Positions 1-12,800 of a DNA stretch of 64,000 nt are shown here, piece by piece. Below the pieces are notes generated by a model that searched no databases, had not been told where the DNA came from, and worked only from the letters and a program-made list of their open reading frames with translations. A program made the translations under genes and the position numbers. Within the stretch, counting starts at the first letter, position 1. Each line of letters opens with the position of its first letter. The stretch is from Pempheris klunzingeri (Eukaryota > Chordata > Actinopteri > Acropomatiformes > Pempheridae). The stretch lies in contig NC_092012.1 of NCBI RefSeq assembly GCF_042242105.1, forward strand, positions 8,065,470 to 8,129,469, in the 5' to 3' direction.

Positions 1-1035
1 TCAAGTAAAATACAAGTATCTCCAGGTGCAGAAACACAGGCATAATAAGATGAAGGAGGCGTGAAGCAGACACATTTCTAATAAAATGAGGCTAATGGCA
101 AAAAAACCTTTAGTCTTTGTTCATTTTGTGTACTTGTACTGTGTACTGTGTAAGTGGCTTTGGGAGCGACTGAAGAAAAAGACACAGAAGTAAATGTTCC
201 TATCCTGTCATCTACAAGTAGCAAAAAGATTAAACTGCAATGTGTGTAAATGTTTCATGACTAAAAAGTTCAAAGGTGGACATTTTTAGACATGACAGAT
301 AAATATTCAACATCTTAGATCAGAGATTTTTTGAGGAAACCGTCAGGTGAATTGGAAGAAAGAGCTCTTTGGGTGATCTAAGGGGTTAAACAGGAGTCGA
401 AGAGTCTCTTGGCTGCTATTCAAGAGGCGAGCAGCTTCAGGCGGTACTGGTCGCGGCTCACAGCAGCTGAAAGAGAAGGCTGTCTCCAACGCCTCCCCCC
501 CTCCTGTGTCTCTGTCTCCATATAATTACACTATGGCTGACAGACATGGTGCTTAAAGTAACAAAACAAAACCAGGCTGGAAAATAAACAGCACCTCAGT
601 CATTCACTGAAAGGGCGAGCCTGAGATGTGTACATTTCTGAGTTTTATACTAATAGTTTAGCGGAGAGTTCACAGTGAAAGCAAAGCTATGTGCGTGGAA
701 GCCAGGTGACTGACAGACAGTCATCCTATTTCTCATTTCCAAGTATTAATGACGTAACAAAAAGCTCCATCGCAACTGTTATTATTGTTTTATTTCCAGT
801 GACATGAGTGAGTCATGTTTTTTTTTCAGTTTACAGTGATTTCATGCTTTAAATTCCAGAAATAAAACTGGGGGATGTTGATGTTTGCAGAGAGATGGAC
901 GGAGTGCAACATCTCTTAATACTTGACTATTTAAATATCATCGTAAGACACCAGCAAAGATACTGTATGTTTTCATTATAACTGAATGTTCATGTAAAAT
1001 GTCAGCAGCCACAATAATGGGACATCACGTTTGTT

Positions 1036-1105
1036 TCATTAATCAATTAGACGATCAACAGAAAATTGATGATATAACTGTTGTAACAATTTAGTCATTT
1101 ATCAA
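1036..1105. mobile_element. Fragment of a TAATCAATTAG-type teleost repeat
   Basis: TTAATCAATTAGACGATCAA followed by CAGAAAATTGATGATA resembles the end of a repeat seen more fully at 40445-40683 and 43515-43690. Confidence 0.5.
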
Positions 1106-3483
1106 GTTAAATTACAGATACTTTGCTGGCTACAGCTCTAAGACTGGCTTACCCTCCACACTCTCTCTTATCAACACAAAACTGACTAGAAACCTTCACG
1201 GCAACTCCCTACAGTCTAACCCAACCACAGGAAGCCAAAACACGGGTTATCATTACACATTCATTAAAATGTCATAATATTTTGGTTCAAGACTGCATGA
1301 GCTAACATTAGTTATGTTAGGTAGCACTGCATTATAAAGTATGGTAGCTAGCCTTCCTAATGTTAGCTAAACCTTTTTCACTTCGACTAAAAGCATGCCA
1401 ACAGCTCTTGCATGGAATAAAGCTAAATTTATGTAGATTGATAATTTTTTACCTGTATTAATATTATTATTATTATTATTACAATATCTGTAATGATTTT
1501 CTGCTCCAGAAAAACACTATTAACACTTCATCTTCCCTTACTGGGAAGATAAACGTACCTTGCAGAAGATAAACAATTATCTAATAGATGTCCTTTTTTC
1601 TTCTTGTGTCCAAAATGTCAGCTTGGTGCAAAAGCTGCTTCATAACCTTGCAGGCAGATTGCCACAAAATCAGCTTCTTTGTTCATGTTATTATTATCTG
1701 AACCAGAGTTGATAATGTTGGCCAGGGCTAACTAGCATGACCACAGCTGTGTTACTGAAAGTATCTGAGTCAATTAAATTCATTAAGCCATAATCTGCAG
1801 TGAAATTTGGAGATGGTGGGAGTGAATGAAATTCAAAACTTTAAATTGACAGTAGCACACTTGGAGAAACAAAGTAGATCCCACTTAAAGTGAATAATAT
1901 GGAAATTTCAAAAATGTGGTTAGTTTCAATTGAAAATTTGCATTTGGGACTCCTTAAGTTTACACTCAATAAATCACCAGTGAAATGCTAAAGTGGTTTT
2001 ACTTGCAAAGTAATTTTAAGAAAACAATATTGAATGATTTATTAAGTAGATCAAGCAGGATGTTTTTTAATCAGTGCACTGAGAAAGACCCTACAGGCAC
2101 ACTAGTTTCGGTTTGGCAGAGTTTCATAGACTTGAGCCGAGTTTGTACCAATATCACTCTAACATAAATTTATTTTGATTTGTCTTCTAGTATTAAAATG
2201 ACTGACGATGGCGGCAGAGTCACAGAGTGGCGCCTTTAAACAGCTCTGACCTCGGTGTCATTGGATGTTTACTCTTCACTTACTGATGACTCTGCAAACA
2301 CACTCCATGTTTCCAGGATAGCAACTTTAAACTTTGAGTTGTCCATTGGTGAATTTGTTGCTGAAATCTGTCTAAATTTTACAAGCGTCCAGGAGCCACA
2401 CTAATAATCCTGGATTATATGCAGCTAAGAAACATCAGAAATAGCTGTGGATACTCTTCACCTAACAGACTTCAGAGGACATAATAGGTTTATAGTTTTT
2501 AGTAACCGCCAGCTGTTTATTTCATGGTTCAGTGAGAGACTACTTAGGATCATCATTCTTTGACTGTGAGGATGACATTAACAAGCAACGATGAGCAATC
2601 AGGAGCGAGACAGTGTGGAGATGTCTGAGCTGTCTGCGGTTTCACACAAGAGGGCTCGCTAACAGCCGATGTATCGATCCGCATGCTCTCTGAGCAGTAA
2701 AGTGACAAAACACTGTCAAGATGATGATGGCGTGAGGAGGGAACAGGACTGTGGATTTTGGGCTCTTTCTCTCTGGTGATCACTTGTTATGCTTCAGGTT
2801 TCTGCTCTCATGGGAGCTGAGTGAAAACACTCTTTTGATCTCTGTATGGACTGATTTATTCTATACGATGTTGAAGACGGCCTCCTTATTATATAACTTC
2901 ACTATACAATTACTTACTTGTCATTATTGTGTTATAAAAACTTAACAAAATTGAGTGACTACAATAATATTTATAGGATTTAGATATAAAGTGAACATAC
3001 CTTCAGTTTCCCAACAACTTAACATCCTCTTTGCTGACCTCCAGTGGCTGCAGTGATGCACAGGTGTACCCCAGGATGCCATGACATCACTGTGGGGTGT
3101 GGTGGTGGCACATTTTTGACTTTGCCCAGATGTGAAACTGGATTGAAACTTTCAAAGAGAGGGCGGCAACACGCTCATTTTCAGCCTGCTGTTACCGTAA
3201 ATTAAGTCTTGAGGTAAAATTAGCCTGTCAGATTTTGTTGTGTTGTCTGCAATTAATCAGGTTTGACTGGATATGAAATGTTTCAAAATAATCACCATCA
3301 TCAGTTTGTCATCACTGGTGTGTTGCAGCAGTGATGTAGTGTGGTAAATCCATACATTACTGGATTTTACTCATTTCTAGACAAAATGAAACTATTTGCA
3401 AGACATCAAGTCTGCTCTAGTGGTTAGTGTGCTCTAGTGTTTGTCCAACTTACATTTCCACTATATCATAGTGTAGACTTTTA

Positions 3484-3502
3484 CATACATACATACATAC
3501 AT
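3484..3502. repeat. (TACA)n short tandem repeat
   Basis: About five TACA units. Confidence 0.9.
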
Positions 3503-6500
3503 TAGTATTTTTGCTTTCAGTCATGATTGTCACCTACATATGCCCCCCAACTACTGTACACACACTATAGACCTACACTAGCTTTATTTTTTACACTATA
3601 CAATAAGTATTTAGAGGTCAGAGGTCAACAGACTCCTTTGAAAACGGCTATGCTAGTTTTCCTTCCAGAAATCAAACTTTGGAGCATTATTTGCCCACCT
3701 TGGTGACAAGCTTGGCTGATATGGTTGGTACCAAGCCTGCCAGAGCCTTTTTAAGACCTTGCACCTTGGCCATGGCCCCCCTGGGTAGTGCCACTGTACC
3801 GCATGCTTGGCATTTTGTACCGCTCGTAACATAATTTAATGACGTCATTAACTTGCAACACGGGTGTGCAACGTCGGTCGTCAGTTTTCAGAGGGTTAAA
3901 CACTCATGAAGGTTTCAAGAATCTGACAATTGATTTTCAAACCGTGCATAAATGAATTTACCCTCATCCACCTCAGCAGGCTCCAAGTTGTGTGTTTGTG
4001 GCTGAGCCACAGCGGCTCCGACCAATCAGTGTGAGCTGTGGTTGGGGTTCAGGTGTGACAATAGTGAGAAGCAACACTTCGTTCAAAAACAATAAAGGAA
4101 GAGCAAACAACAGCACTGAAGGCTTTTCTTGGTGGAAAATCTTCTCCTTGATGGCTTCAGCAAGAGTTTTGATCTGATTGGTTGAAGTTAGACTGTGTTA
4201 AACTGTGATAGGCAGATACTTCATCCAATCACCTGGCTAAAAAACCACTGACTGCTTGCTAGTTGTGACCCATTCAGCCCCTACATTTCTTTTTTTTTGT
4301 TTTTTTGGTTCATTTTACTGCTTTTAAAACGGCCTGAAACACCCACAATTATCCAGTAAAACACAAGAAATAAGAAACGATGCATGAAAAATGTACATTA
4401 TTTTGAGCAGAAGCTTTTTTTCTTGCAGCCTCTCAGATTTAACTTGAAGTCCTTTTTAGGGGGCCCATCCCACAGGTTTGGAAACGCTGCTTTAGGACAT
4501 GCATTTGGAAATGATCAATAAATACACTGGTATTCCTTTAAGCAACTTGTTTGTAGCAAAAACAGAAAATGTCCTCCATTAATTACCCATCCCTGATGTA
4601 TTCATTAACATAATTATAACATCATAATCTGGACAGGGATAATTATACGGTGAAGGGGTGGAGCTCGAGAGCCAGCGGCAGGATTCAGCCCATTTTCCTT
4701 CAGTTCACAGTGAGGTCAGCACACACCGCAGCCCCGAAGACGAGGGCCAAAAACCCTCCTCCACCACTCGCTGCCTGGGATCCATTTCATCGTCTCCATG
4801 ACTCTGAATCTTGACAAAGGAAAACAATTAAGGCAGGAGACTGGGGGTGTTTTCAGATGAGAAAACCAAAAAAGAGATTGAAGAGAAACATGGTAAGTTT
4901 TTGGACTAGTTCTGCCAGCAGCAACTCTCCCACCCCAGTCCCTCCTCTGAATCCTTCCATTGTATCCTAACCACAAATCCCACACTTTGCCTGGAAAAGC
5001 AGAGAGGAGACTTGACTGGAATATACATTGGAATTTTTGGGGGGTGCATGGGAATACCCAGAGCTTTAATAAAAGGTTTTATTCAGTTTTGAATGTTGCA
5101 ATGTACAAATAAGAGTTTAAAAGCTAACATACTGTAGTTCCAGCGCACAAATGTGTTTTTTGTGTACTCAGACTGCAAGCCAAGAGCTTCATTTTTCCTG
5201 AGGATCGCTGCGACTTTGTAATCAACTGCTCTTTACTTTTACAGCTAAAGTTAATTACAGGTTTCAGCAAGGAGCCTGCAGAGGTTCAGGGTCAAAACAA
5301 AAATGCCTGGCTGCCTGAGCTGAGCGAGGTGCCGCTGCTGCTTCATAAACACACGTCTCTGGAATGGTTATAGCTTTTTAACTGCTAACATTTCTTTTTC
5401 ATCTCACTGTTCTTGCTCTTCAACCTCTTGCTCAAATATAAGTTTCCATAAATAATTGTGTTGTTGAAAGACTCAAACAGGATGCCATTATGCTATAAAC
5501 ACAGAACTTTCTCCTTACCAGCGTCGGTTTGGGCCTGAGTGCTCTGCGGTGGTTTGTTGTGTAATCTCTCAGTTATGCACTTTATTTTCTCACCACTGGC
5601 ACTATGACGCCTTTCACTGTTTTCCATTGCCACTGGTACCTTAATGCCAAAAAGCTTGATTATAATTTATACAGTTTGAACACTTTTCTAAAAAGAAAGT
5701 ATGCAGTGTAATCCTTTTGCATAAATACAAGTACAAAGAGCAAAACATCTGAGCATGAAAGTTTATTTTTGACTTTTTGTAGAGAAGCTCAAAGGCCCAT
5801 TTAGTAGTTTTCCAGAGCTTTTAATTGCATCTCACAGTCTTCCTCAGCTGGCTCAGATGTCATCATGTGACCCATAGCTGAGTCTTACTTGACAAAACGA
5901 TGTCGGCTTTTACCATTTGATTGTACAACCACAACATTAGATTTATTGCACATGATCAGGCTGTGTTGTGCTTTAATTATATTCCACACAGTAACTGTGT
6001 CTTTCATTTACTTTGTGGCGTACTGTAGGAACTGGTTTTTACAACCTCTATTTAGCCGTGTGCCATTACTGAAAAGAAGTCTAATGTCATGTTTATGTTC
6101 TTTCATTCACTATTATAGAAAAGGGTGATTGCAGCGTTGCAGTGGACATGGCTTTGTTAGAGGCGTGATGCTGAAAAGATGAAGAGAGCTGAGCCTTTGA
6201 CCTACATTATTTGGTCACAGCCAAAATTTCGTCTCATAAAACTAAAAATAACAAATTGAAATAAACATTTCACCTTTAGGTATATAAAAGATCTTTAAGC
6301 TGTGTCATTTAACGAGCTGTGGGGTGGAAATATGGTATGCAAACACTTTTTTGATGTTAGATGTTTGGATATTTAGTGTTAAGTTAATAGAAAATTAAAT
6401 ATTAGCCCTCTCCACTCTACCAGAAATTTGTTTTCCTTCCAAACCGCTTTAAGACCTGAATGTCAGAGCAGCTCATACTATGTGCATATCTGTCCATTTA

Positions 6501-6514
6501 ATATGAAGCCACAG

Positions 6515-6600
6515 CTAAGAGACAGTTAGCATAGCTTAGCATAAAGACTGGGAACAGGGGGAAACAGCTAGCCTGGATCTGTCCAAAGGTAGCAAAGGTG
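6515..6600 (+). mobile_element. Fragment of the same fold-back family
   Basis: TTAGCATAGCTTAGCATAAA, an AACAGGGGGAAACAGCTAGC segment and GGATCTGTCCAAAGGTA match one arm of the element at 11419-12038. No intact ends seen. Confidence 0.65.
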
Positions 6601-6764
6601 GCAAAGTGTTTGTCTTAGTGTCGATGAAGATGTTATTAATGGATGCTCTTAGTAACCAGGTGCTTGGTCATGGCTCTGCATGTCAATAACAAGTCCAACT
6701 AACACATAGCTAAGCTTAAGAAGCACTTAAGACCAACACAGAAACCTTCATTTAATACAAATAC

Positions 6765-6770
6765 TTTATT
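6765..6770 (-). terminator. Candidate smad6 polyadenylation signal AATAAA
   Basis: AATAAA on the minus strand about 340 nt past the smad6 stop. A second AATAAA lies at 6925-6930. Which one is used, if either, cannot be told without transcripts. Confidence 0.35.
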
Positions 6771-7092
6771 GACAATGTGTTTGTGGCATACTTTTTGATG
6801 GAAATGCTAAGTCATGAGAACATAAACCAGGTTTGTCTTATTTTTTACAGTTTATATTTTGCAAAATGACACTGAGAAACTGTAATGCATATATAGAATC
6901 AAAAGTGCATATTCTTGTTCCTTTTTTATTTTGTCCATATACACGGTACACTATACATAAATAATTGCATTGTAAAAATGACTCAAGTATTTACATGTAT
7001 AATATATTTTATATAATATATAAATTTTATATTAAATCTAGGTAGATTACATTAAGGATACTGGGTCGGGAAACCTCATGAGAGTCTGTGGT

Positions 7093-7110
7093 TGTGTGTG
7101 TGTGTGTGTG
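7093..7110. repeat. (CA)n microsatellite abutting the smad6 stop codon
   Basis: About nine GT/CA units start directly after the smad6 TAG, so the 3'UTR begins with CA repeats on the sense strand. Confidence 0.9.
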
Positions 7111-7754
7111 CTATCTGTGGTTATTGAGTAGCACCTCCAGCCAGCACGGACAGGAGGTGATGAACTGTCTGGAGTAGCAGGGGCCCCATCCTTTAGCAAA
7201 ACTGATACGAACACTGTGGGGGTCCCAGGGTCCCTCCTGGCTCTCAGGCTTCACGCCGTGCTCCGCCATCCAGCTGGAGCGCTCATAGTCAAACACCTTG
7301 AGGGAGAAGCCCGGCATCACCCTCTTCACACTCAGCCCTCGAGCACTGGGTGGGTCCAGAGTGGGTGAGTGAACAAACACCGGGTGCTGGCTGCGATTGT
7401 ACACCCATACTCCGTCCGGCTCCCGACTCAGCACGATGCCGTAGCCGATTTTACTGCGAATCTGTTGCACGCTGCTGCTGCTGCTGCTGCTATTCCCTCC
7501 ACTTCCATGGCTGTGATGTCCATGAAGAGATGTGCCGTGGCTGCCCGGGTCGTCGCGGCGGCTGTGGTAGGCGTTGGCGTGGAGCTGGCCGAGGCAGAGG
7601 CCCGTGCCCTGAGGTAGGTCATAGAAGATGTTGAGCGAGGGCTCGTAGGCTGGATAGAGGCGACCCACACGTGTGCGCTGCTCCCAGTAGGCAACACTGC
7701 ACCAGTGAGAGCGATGTCCACCAGAGGTCGAGGAACCGAGGGAGGTACCAGTGT
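7111..7754 (-). CDS. smad6: smad6 coding exon 4 (MH2 domain and stop)
   Basis: 644 nt from the acceptor CCCTCAG to a TAG stop. It encodes the whole MH2 domain: [79 protein letters not shown] and [11 protein letters not shown]. Between CLGQL and RSKIGYG there are 41 residues, where human SMAD6 has about 12. Confidence 0.97.
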
Positions 7755-9839
7755 CTGAGGGGAGGAAAAGAGGGGGAAGAATTAATGTTTGCATTGGTAA
7801 GTGCACTAATTTTTTACGACTAGTACGATTGATTCCTCTTGAAGGGAGGAGAATGATGTTATGTTAAGGGGGGGGGAGGAAGGGAGGATGGGAGAGGAAG
7901 TTCCTATGAAAGCAAGAGCCAAACATTTTGGATGCTCATTCCTTTCTGTGTTTTCACTAGGGGTGGAAAATATCACAAAAATACCAAGTAACGCCAAGGC
8001 CAGAATCACCATTATCATCACCAACACTTTTAATATTAACAGCTGCTAACACGCTGACATGAAGTGGAGATGATGTGTCATGATTCATAAGGTAAATGCA
8101 TCAATACTAGGCTACTTTATTCATTTTAATTACCATCAAATGCTTTGCAAAAAAATAAGTGCTTCTCTATATCATATGTTAATCACTTAATTAAGACCAT
8201 TAAGGCTATTTATGCTGGTGAATAATGAATATTTATTATGCAAGGCGAATCTTCACAACAGCAGCACAGAAGCAAAGAGTGCATGCACTATAAGTGTTCA
8301 TGGCCCCAGAATGTGATCAGACGTTCTTGGTATCGATCCCACTGATGCTAGTCGACACTCAAAACACCCTCCACGACCGCATTCGTTCTTCAAACGCAAT
8401 CAAATGTTACAGCTCACTACAGCAACAAGTTCGAATTTTATGTGACAAAAGACAAATCATTCCTCCCACTGCTTGATGTGCATAGTTCAGTACAACCTTT
8501 AACCTGTAGACCTACACAAGAGTAACGAAATAAAGGAAAAGCCCACGCAAATTGTCTCTCTCTGGGTCTCTGAGCTCTACTGGAGGGAGGAAACACCACT
8601 CTTCCAAAAAGTAGTCTCTCACTTAGAGAGCACTGTCTAACTCATCACTGCAAAATCTGCTAATGGCCGCAGAGGCTATGATATATGATTAAAAGATGAT
8701 CAAATAAATGCTCACTGTTGTTTCGCTCTCAGTTCTTGTTTATATTCAGTCGGGGGGCTGCTGCATATAAAGTACATCGCATCTATTACAGTGTTTTTCT
8801 GTATAGTAATAGTACCTAAATAAACTAATTGATAATATAAACAAATAAATAGCCATGACTGTGTGTTCACCAATGATCCTCCTCACTTGAGGAATAGATG
8901 GAAGCATCTGTATCCACCATGTTTCCTCACTTGTTTATTCATGTTTTTTCCTTTAATTCGTCACTCAACTGAATGTTTGGAAAAGGTGGCTAAAACTGCC
9001 AACGCTGAACAGCCCACTTCCTCCACTGACATCCCTCATCATCTCCCTCCGCAACGCTCCTTCAGGTCTGGAGTTAAAGAGGAGGTAGAGAGCAGTGGAG
9101 AGGGAGGTCAGGGGCGGGGGTGGTGGTGGTGGAAAGCATTCAGCTCTCTGTCAACCTAGCGCAAGCCCGTGAACCCTTGACCCCCCAGCCCTCATGCTAT
9201 CAGCTCACATTAACTCCCACACAGAGTGATGCCATTATTTTGCTCCAGAGACTCTATTGACACAGAAGATTTAAAGACCCATGTGCCTGTGGCCCCATTC
9301 CTTTCATATTCCAGCAAGCACCCCCTCTTCATCCGCCAGGGGCCAGGATGGCTGCGGCCCTTCTCCCGTTAACAAGCTGTTTTCTGGTGAAACTGGGACT
9401 GAGATTAGGCTAGGTGTGTTATGTTTGCACAGCGGCCATTTTCATTTCAGGGGATGGGGTCGAGGAGGTGGCGGTCGTACGGGAAGCTGGGAGGAGGAGG
9501 AGGAGGAGGAGGAGGAGGAGGAGGAGGAGGAGGAGTTGTGCGTGTGAATGTTTGTACACAAACACAAGCACACACACACACACAACACACACTAGATGAT
9601 GAGATAGGGCCTCACACAAATACATGTACACACACAAATCAGGCCTTCTGATCCAAACAGTTTGACTATAACACACACAAACACACTAACACACACAAAA
9701 TTGCACTTCTCATCTGAGGCCCACGTGTGTCATTAGTGAATTCCAGGCTGGCAACTCCTGCGGTCTGGAGTTTTTACAGCTCACCAATAAGAGAGCAGGC
9801 TGCTCAGCTAGCAGGATCTCTCCCTGTCTCTCACTCTAT

Positions 9840-9872
<33 letters not shown>

Positions 9873-12800
9873 TTACAAGCCATGCTCTTCCCTGTAATAA
9901 GGCAACACAAACATGTCTGGGGAAACACAGGGAGACTTTATGAGCTCACGATCAAATTAATTCCCAAGACATAAAACAAACTGGGACTTTTTAGGGGTTT
10001 TTTAGACATAGTATACTTTAATTTCTATCATATAATGAATAAGGCTGCACAGAATACAGTATTAAATCCTGGCTTTTAAGTTTCTAATGCATTAAGCTTT
10101 CATAGCACTCGTGGGATATTGCAAACAGTCAGACAGACAGAGAGAAAGAAAGCATCCATAGAAACCTGAACATTGAGTTTTTGTGCACCCTTTCTGCAAG
10201 AAACTCTCAGCGCTCCTGTTGAATCTGTCTTCTTCTATTTTACCTTATTTTTATATTCTATTTTATTTTGCTCTTTTTTTATTCTGTTTAAGTCTTTTCA
10301 TATTTTCTTGTGTTTCTTTTATATCTTGACTTCATGTCTTCTGTCTTGTCTAAATCACTCGGAATTGTCTTGTTGTTGACGCTTGTTACGCCAATAAACT
10401 TCAATACTTCGTATCTTTAAGTTGCTATTCAGTGTTTACTAAAGAGTGCTTGCTAGATTATATGTATATGTGTTTAATTATCAGAGCAGAGTTTGATTTC
10501 AATTGGCTACAAGTGTCACTGCCCACTTCTGCTTCTTTGTCTTCTGCCATTCATGTTCCTCCTTGGGGGTCATTGAGGGATCAATTAATGCCCAGAAAGT
10601 CTAAAAACCAATTAAATGTGAATAAGAGTGCACTTTTACATAAAACATTAGGACCACAGTCCTCTGAAAATTGACTGATATGCTGTGAAGTAAAAAACAC
10701 TCATTCGTGATTTCCACTGGAGTCTGATTGCGCGAGTGGGTACAGCACGTCATGTTTAAGATGTTTCTGGTGCAGTCCTTAGTGTCATCATGCTCGGCCT
10801 GGCTACCATCCAACCAAAGGTATAATGAGCCTGTGTGTGAGAATGACGAGGGAGAGCAGGGAGGGAGGGAGGAGGAGGAAGGAGCGTGTGTGCAACCGAC
10901 CTCTTCGGTGGAATTTTTAAAGGCGGGTTCAAACTGGAGGTTATCAGTATGTTTATGTTCGAGCGGAGGAAGTTGAAAAACTGTGCATTAGTGTGCGACT
11001 GTGTGAATGTGCACGCCTGCATCTGTATGCGAGGGCTGGCAGCAATTACAGAATCCTGCAAGCATTTAAGCCAACCACCATTTAACAGCTCTGTTTACCA
11101 ATTAGATAAGTAGCCATTGTTATTTCATTTCAAGATCACTGTCTCTTAGTGCCAATCTCATCGAAGCGGCCAGTAAACCTTTTCACCCAAGGCCTGAACA
11201 AAGGTGGGAAGATAGGAGGGATATCAAACAAGCAACTTGCTGTAATTAAATCACAATAATCCACAACTTAAGTCTTTTTGGACTGTGATAAATAACAGTG
11301 AAAGTTCAGGGGTCAATGATAAGTTTCCTGTCGAACCTTCAATCAATGACAGCACCTCTTGTTTTTCCTTTGTCCTTTTTTCTGTTTTTTTTTTCCTTCC
11401 ATCACAACTGAATAGATATTAAAATAATAGCTTGACATCTTGGGAAATACCCTTCTTCACTTTCTTGCCGAGAGTTAGATGAGAAGATTGATACCACTCT
11501 CCAGCCTGTGCGGTAAACAAGAAGCTACAGTCAGCAGCTGGTTAGCTTAGCTTAGCATAATGATTAGCAACAGCTGGCCTGGGTCTGTCCGAAGGTACCA
11601 AATCTAAACTTCACCAATTAACATGTTATATCTAATTCATTAAAACTGAACAAAAAAAAGTGTGAAAACAACTATTTGTGGTTTTATGGGGGGGTTATGC
11701 CAATTATTCATTGGCTCTGACCAGTTTCTGATGGTTCCCTGACACTCACACTGTGGTCACAAAACAAGCATATCGTACAAATTAAAAAAAACTAGGTACA
11801 ATATATTAATTAGTGAGCCTTTGGGGTGGTAAAAGGTGGATTTTTACCTTTGGACAGGCTAGCTGTTTACCCCTTTTTCCAGTCTTTATGCTAAGCTAAG
11901 CTAAACTAAGCTAAGCTAAGCTAACTATATAGCTGACTATAGCTTCATATGTAACAGACAAACATTAAAGTAGGCTCACTCTTCTCATTCAATTCTCATG
12001 TAAAACCAATATGCGTATTTCCCCAACTATTCCTTTAAATTCCCTGTTTCCTCTGTACCTGCAGTCTGAGCAGTGAAGGCTTCCTTCTGCTAACCTAAAC
12101 CTGCACAGAGAGGAAGAAAGTTGGGGGGAAAAAGGGGGAAGTAGAGGAGTGAAAGAAAAGAGAGGGAGAGAGAGACTGGGTGAGAGAGGGAGCGGGAAAA
12201 TGAGAGGGAGAGAGGGAGAGAACCTGCCAAGCATAACCAGCATCCACGGAAAAAATGAAGAGAGAGAAAGAGACTGTGAGAAAGAGAGGGAGGGAGGGAG
12301 ACCCTCGTCTTTCATCCAGTGCCAAGGATTAGATTCCCCTCCAGTTATTAGACTCTTCCACTGTGCTGAAAGAAGTGGGTGGGTTGGGGAGAGGGAGGGA
12401 GGGGAGGCGTGTAAGGGGGACAAAGGGACGAGAGGGTAGGATAGGATTCAGCCACTGACCGTTGTCGGTCTCCTCTAAGATGCTTTGTTTTGATTCAACT
12501 TCCTCAAATTTCCCCTCAAAGCTCTAAAAATGTAGAAATATAACAAAATAAGGGGGGAGAAAACACCCCTCCCTGGACTCAAATGGTAGGTTCTGTGTTG
12601 TTTGAGACAACTATCATTACAGGGCAACTTCAATCCAGCAAGCCACATTTAAGCTGGCGTCTCGACTATCTCTGCCATCAGAGGGCTGCGTTATCGCCAG
12701 ACATGGGCTTTACAGTCGAACACAACGGGGCCCTCGCTCACAAACACAAACACACACACATTCTTGCACACACACATACACACACACACTCTCTCTCTCT

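Larger units (their letters stand above)
1..6764. other. Gene-free sequence beyond the smad6 3' end
   Basis: No exon of a known family recognised on either strand; the open frames are short and unlike known proteins. It contains a fragment of the AATTAGTTGATTAATC-type fish repeat near 1036-1105, a (TACA)n run near 3484-3502, and a homeodomain-site-rich stretch at 4577-4650. It could hold distal smad6 regulatory sequence or the end of another locus. Confidence 0.7.

Noticed and set aside
4855..4890. 36-bp stretch flanked by TTTTCAG and GTAAGT, looking like a microexon
   Set aside because: Both splice motifs are common by chance, the encoded peptide is just basic residues, and no neighbouring exons join it.
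7369..7634. Open frames antisense to smad6 exon 4
   Set aside because: They are shadows of the MH2 coding exon and its AGC repeat.
11989..12423. 144-codon minus-strand frame rich in Ser, Leu, Phe and Pro
   Set aside because: It is a translation of the purine-rich low-complexity tract and the end of a transposon.
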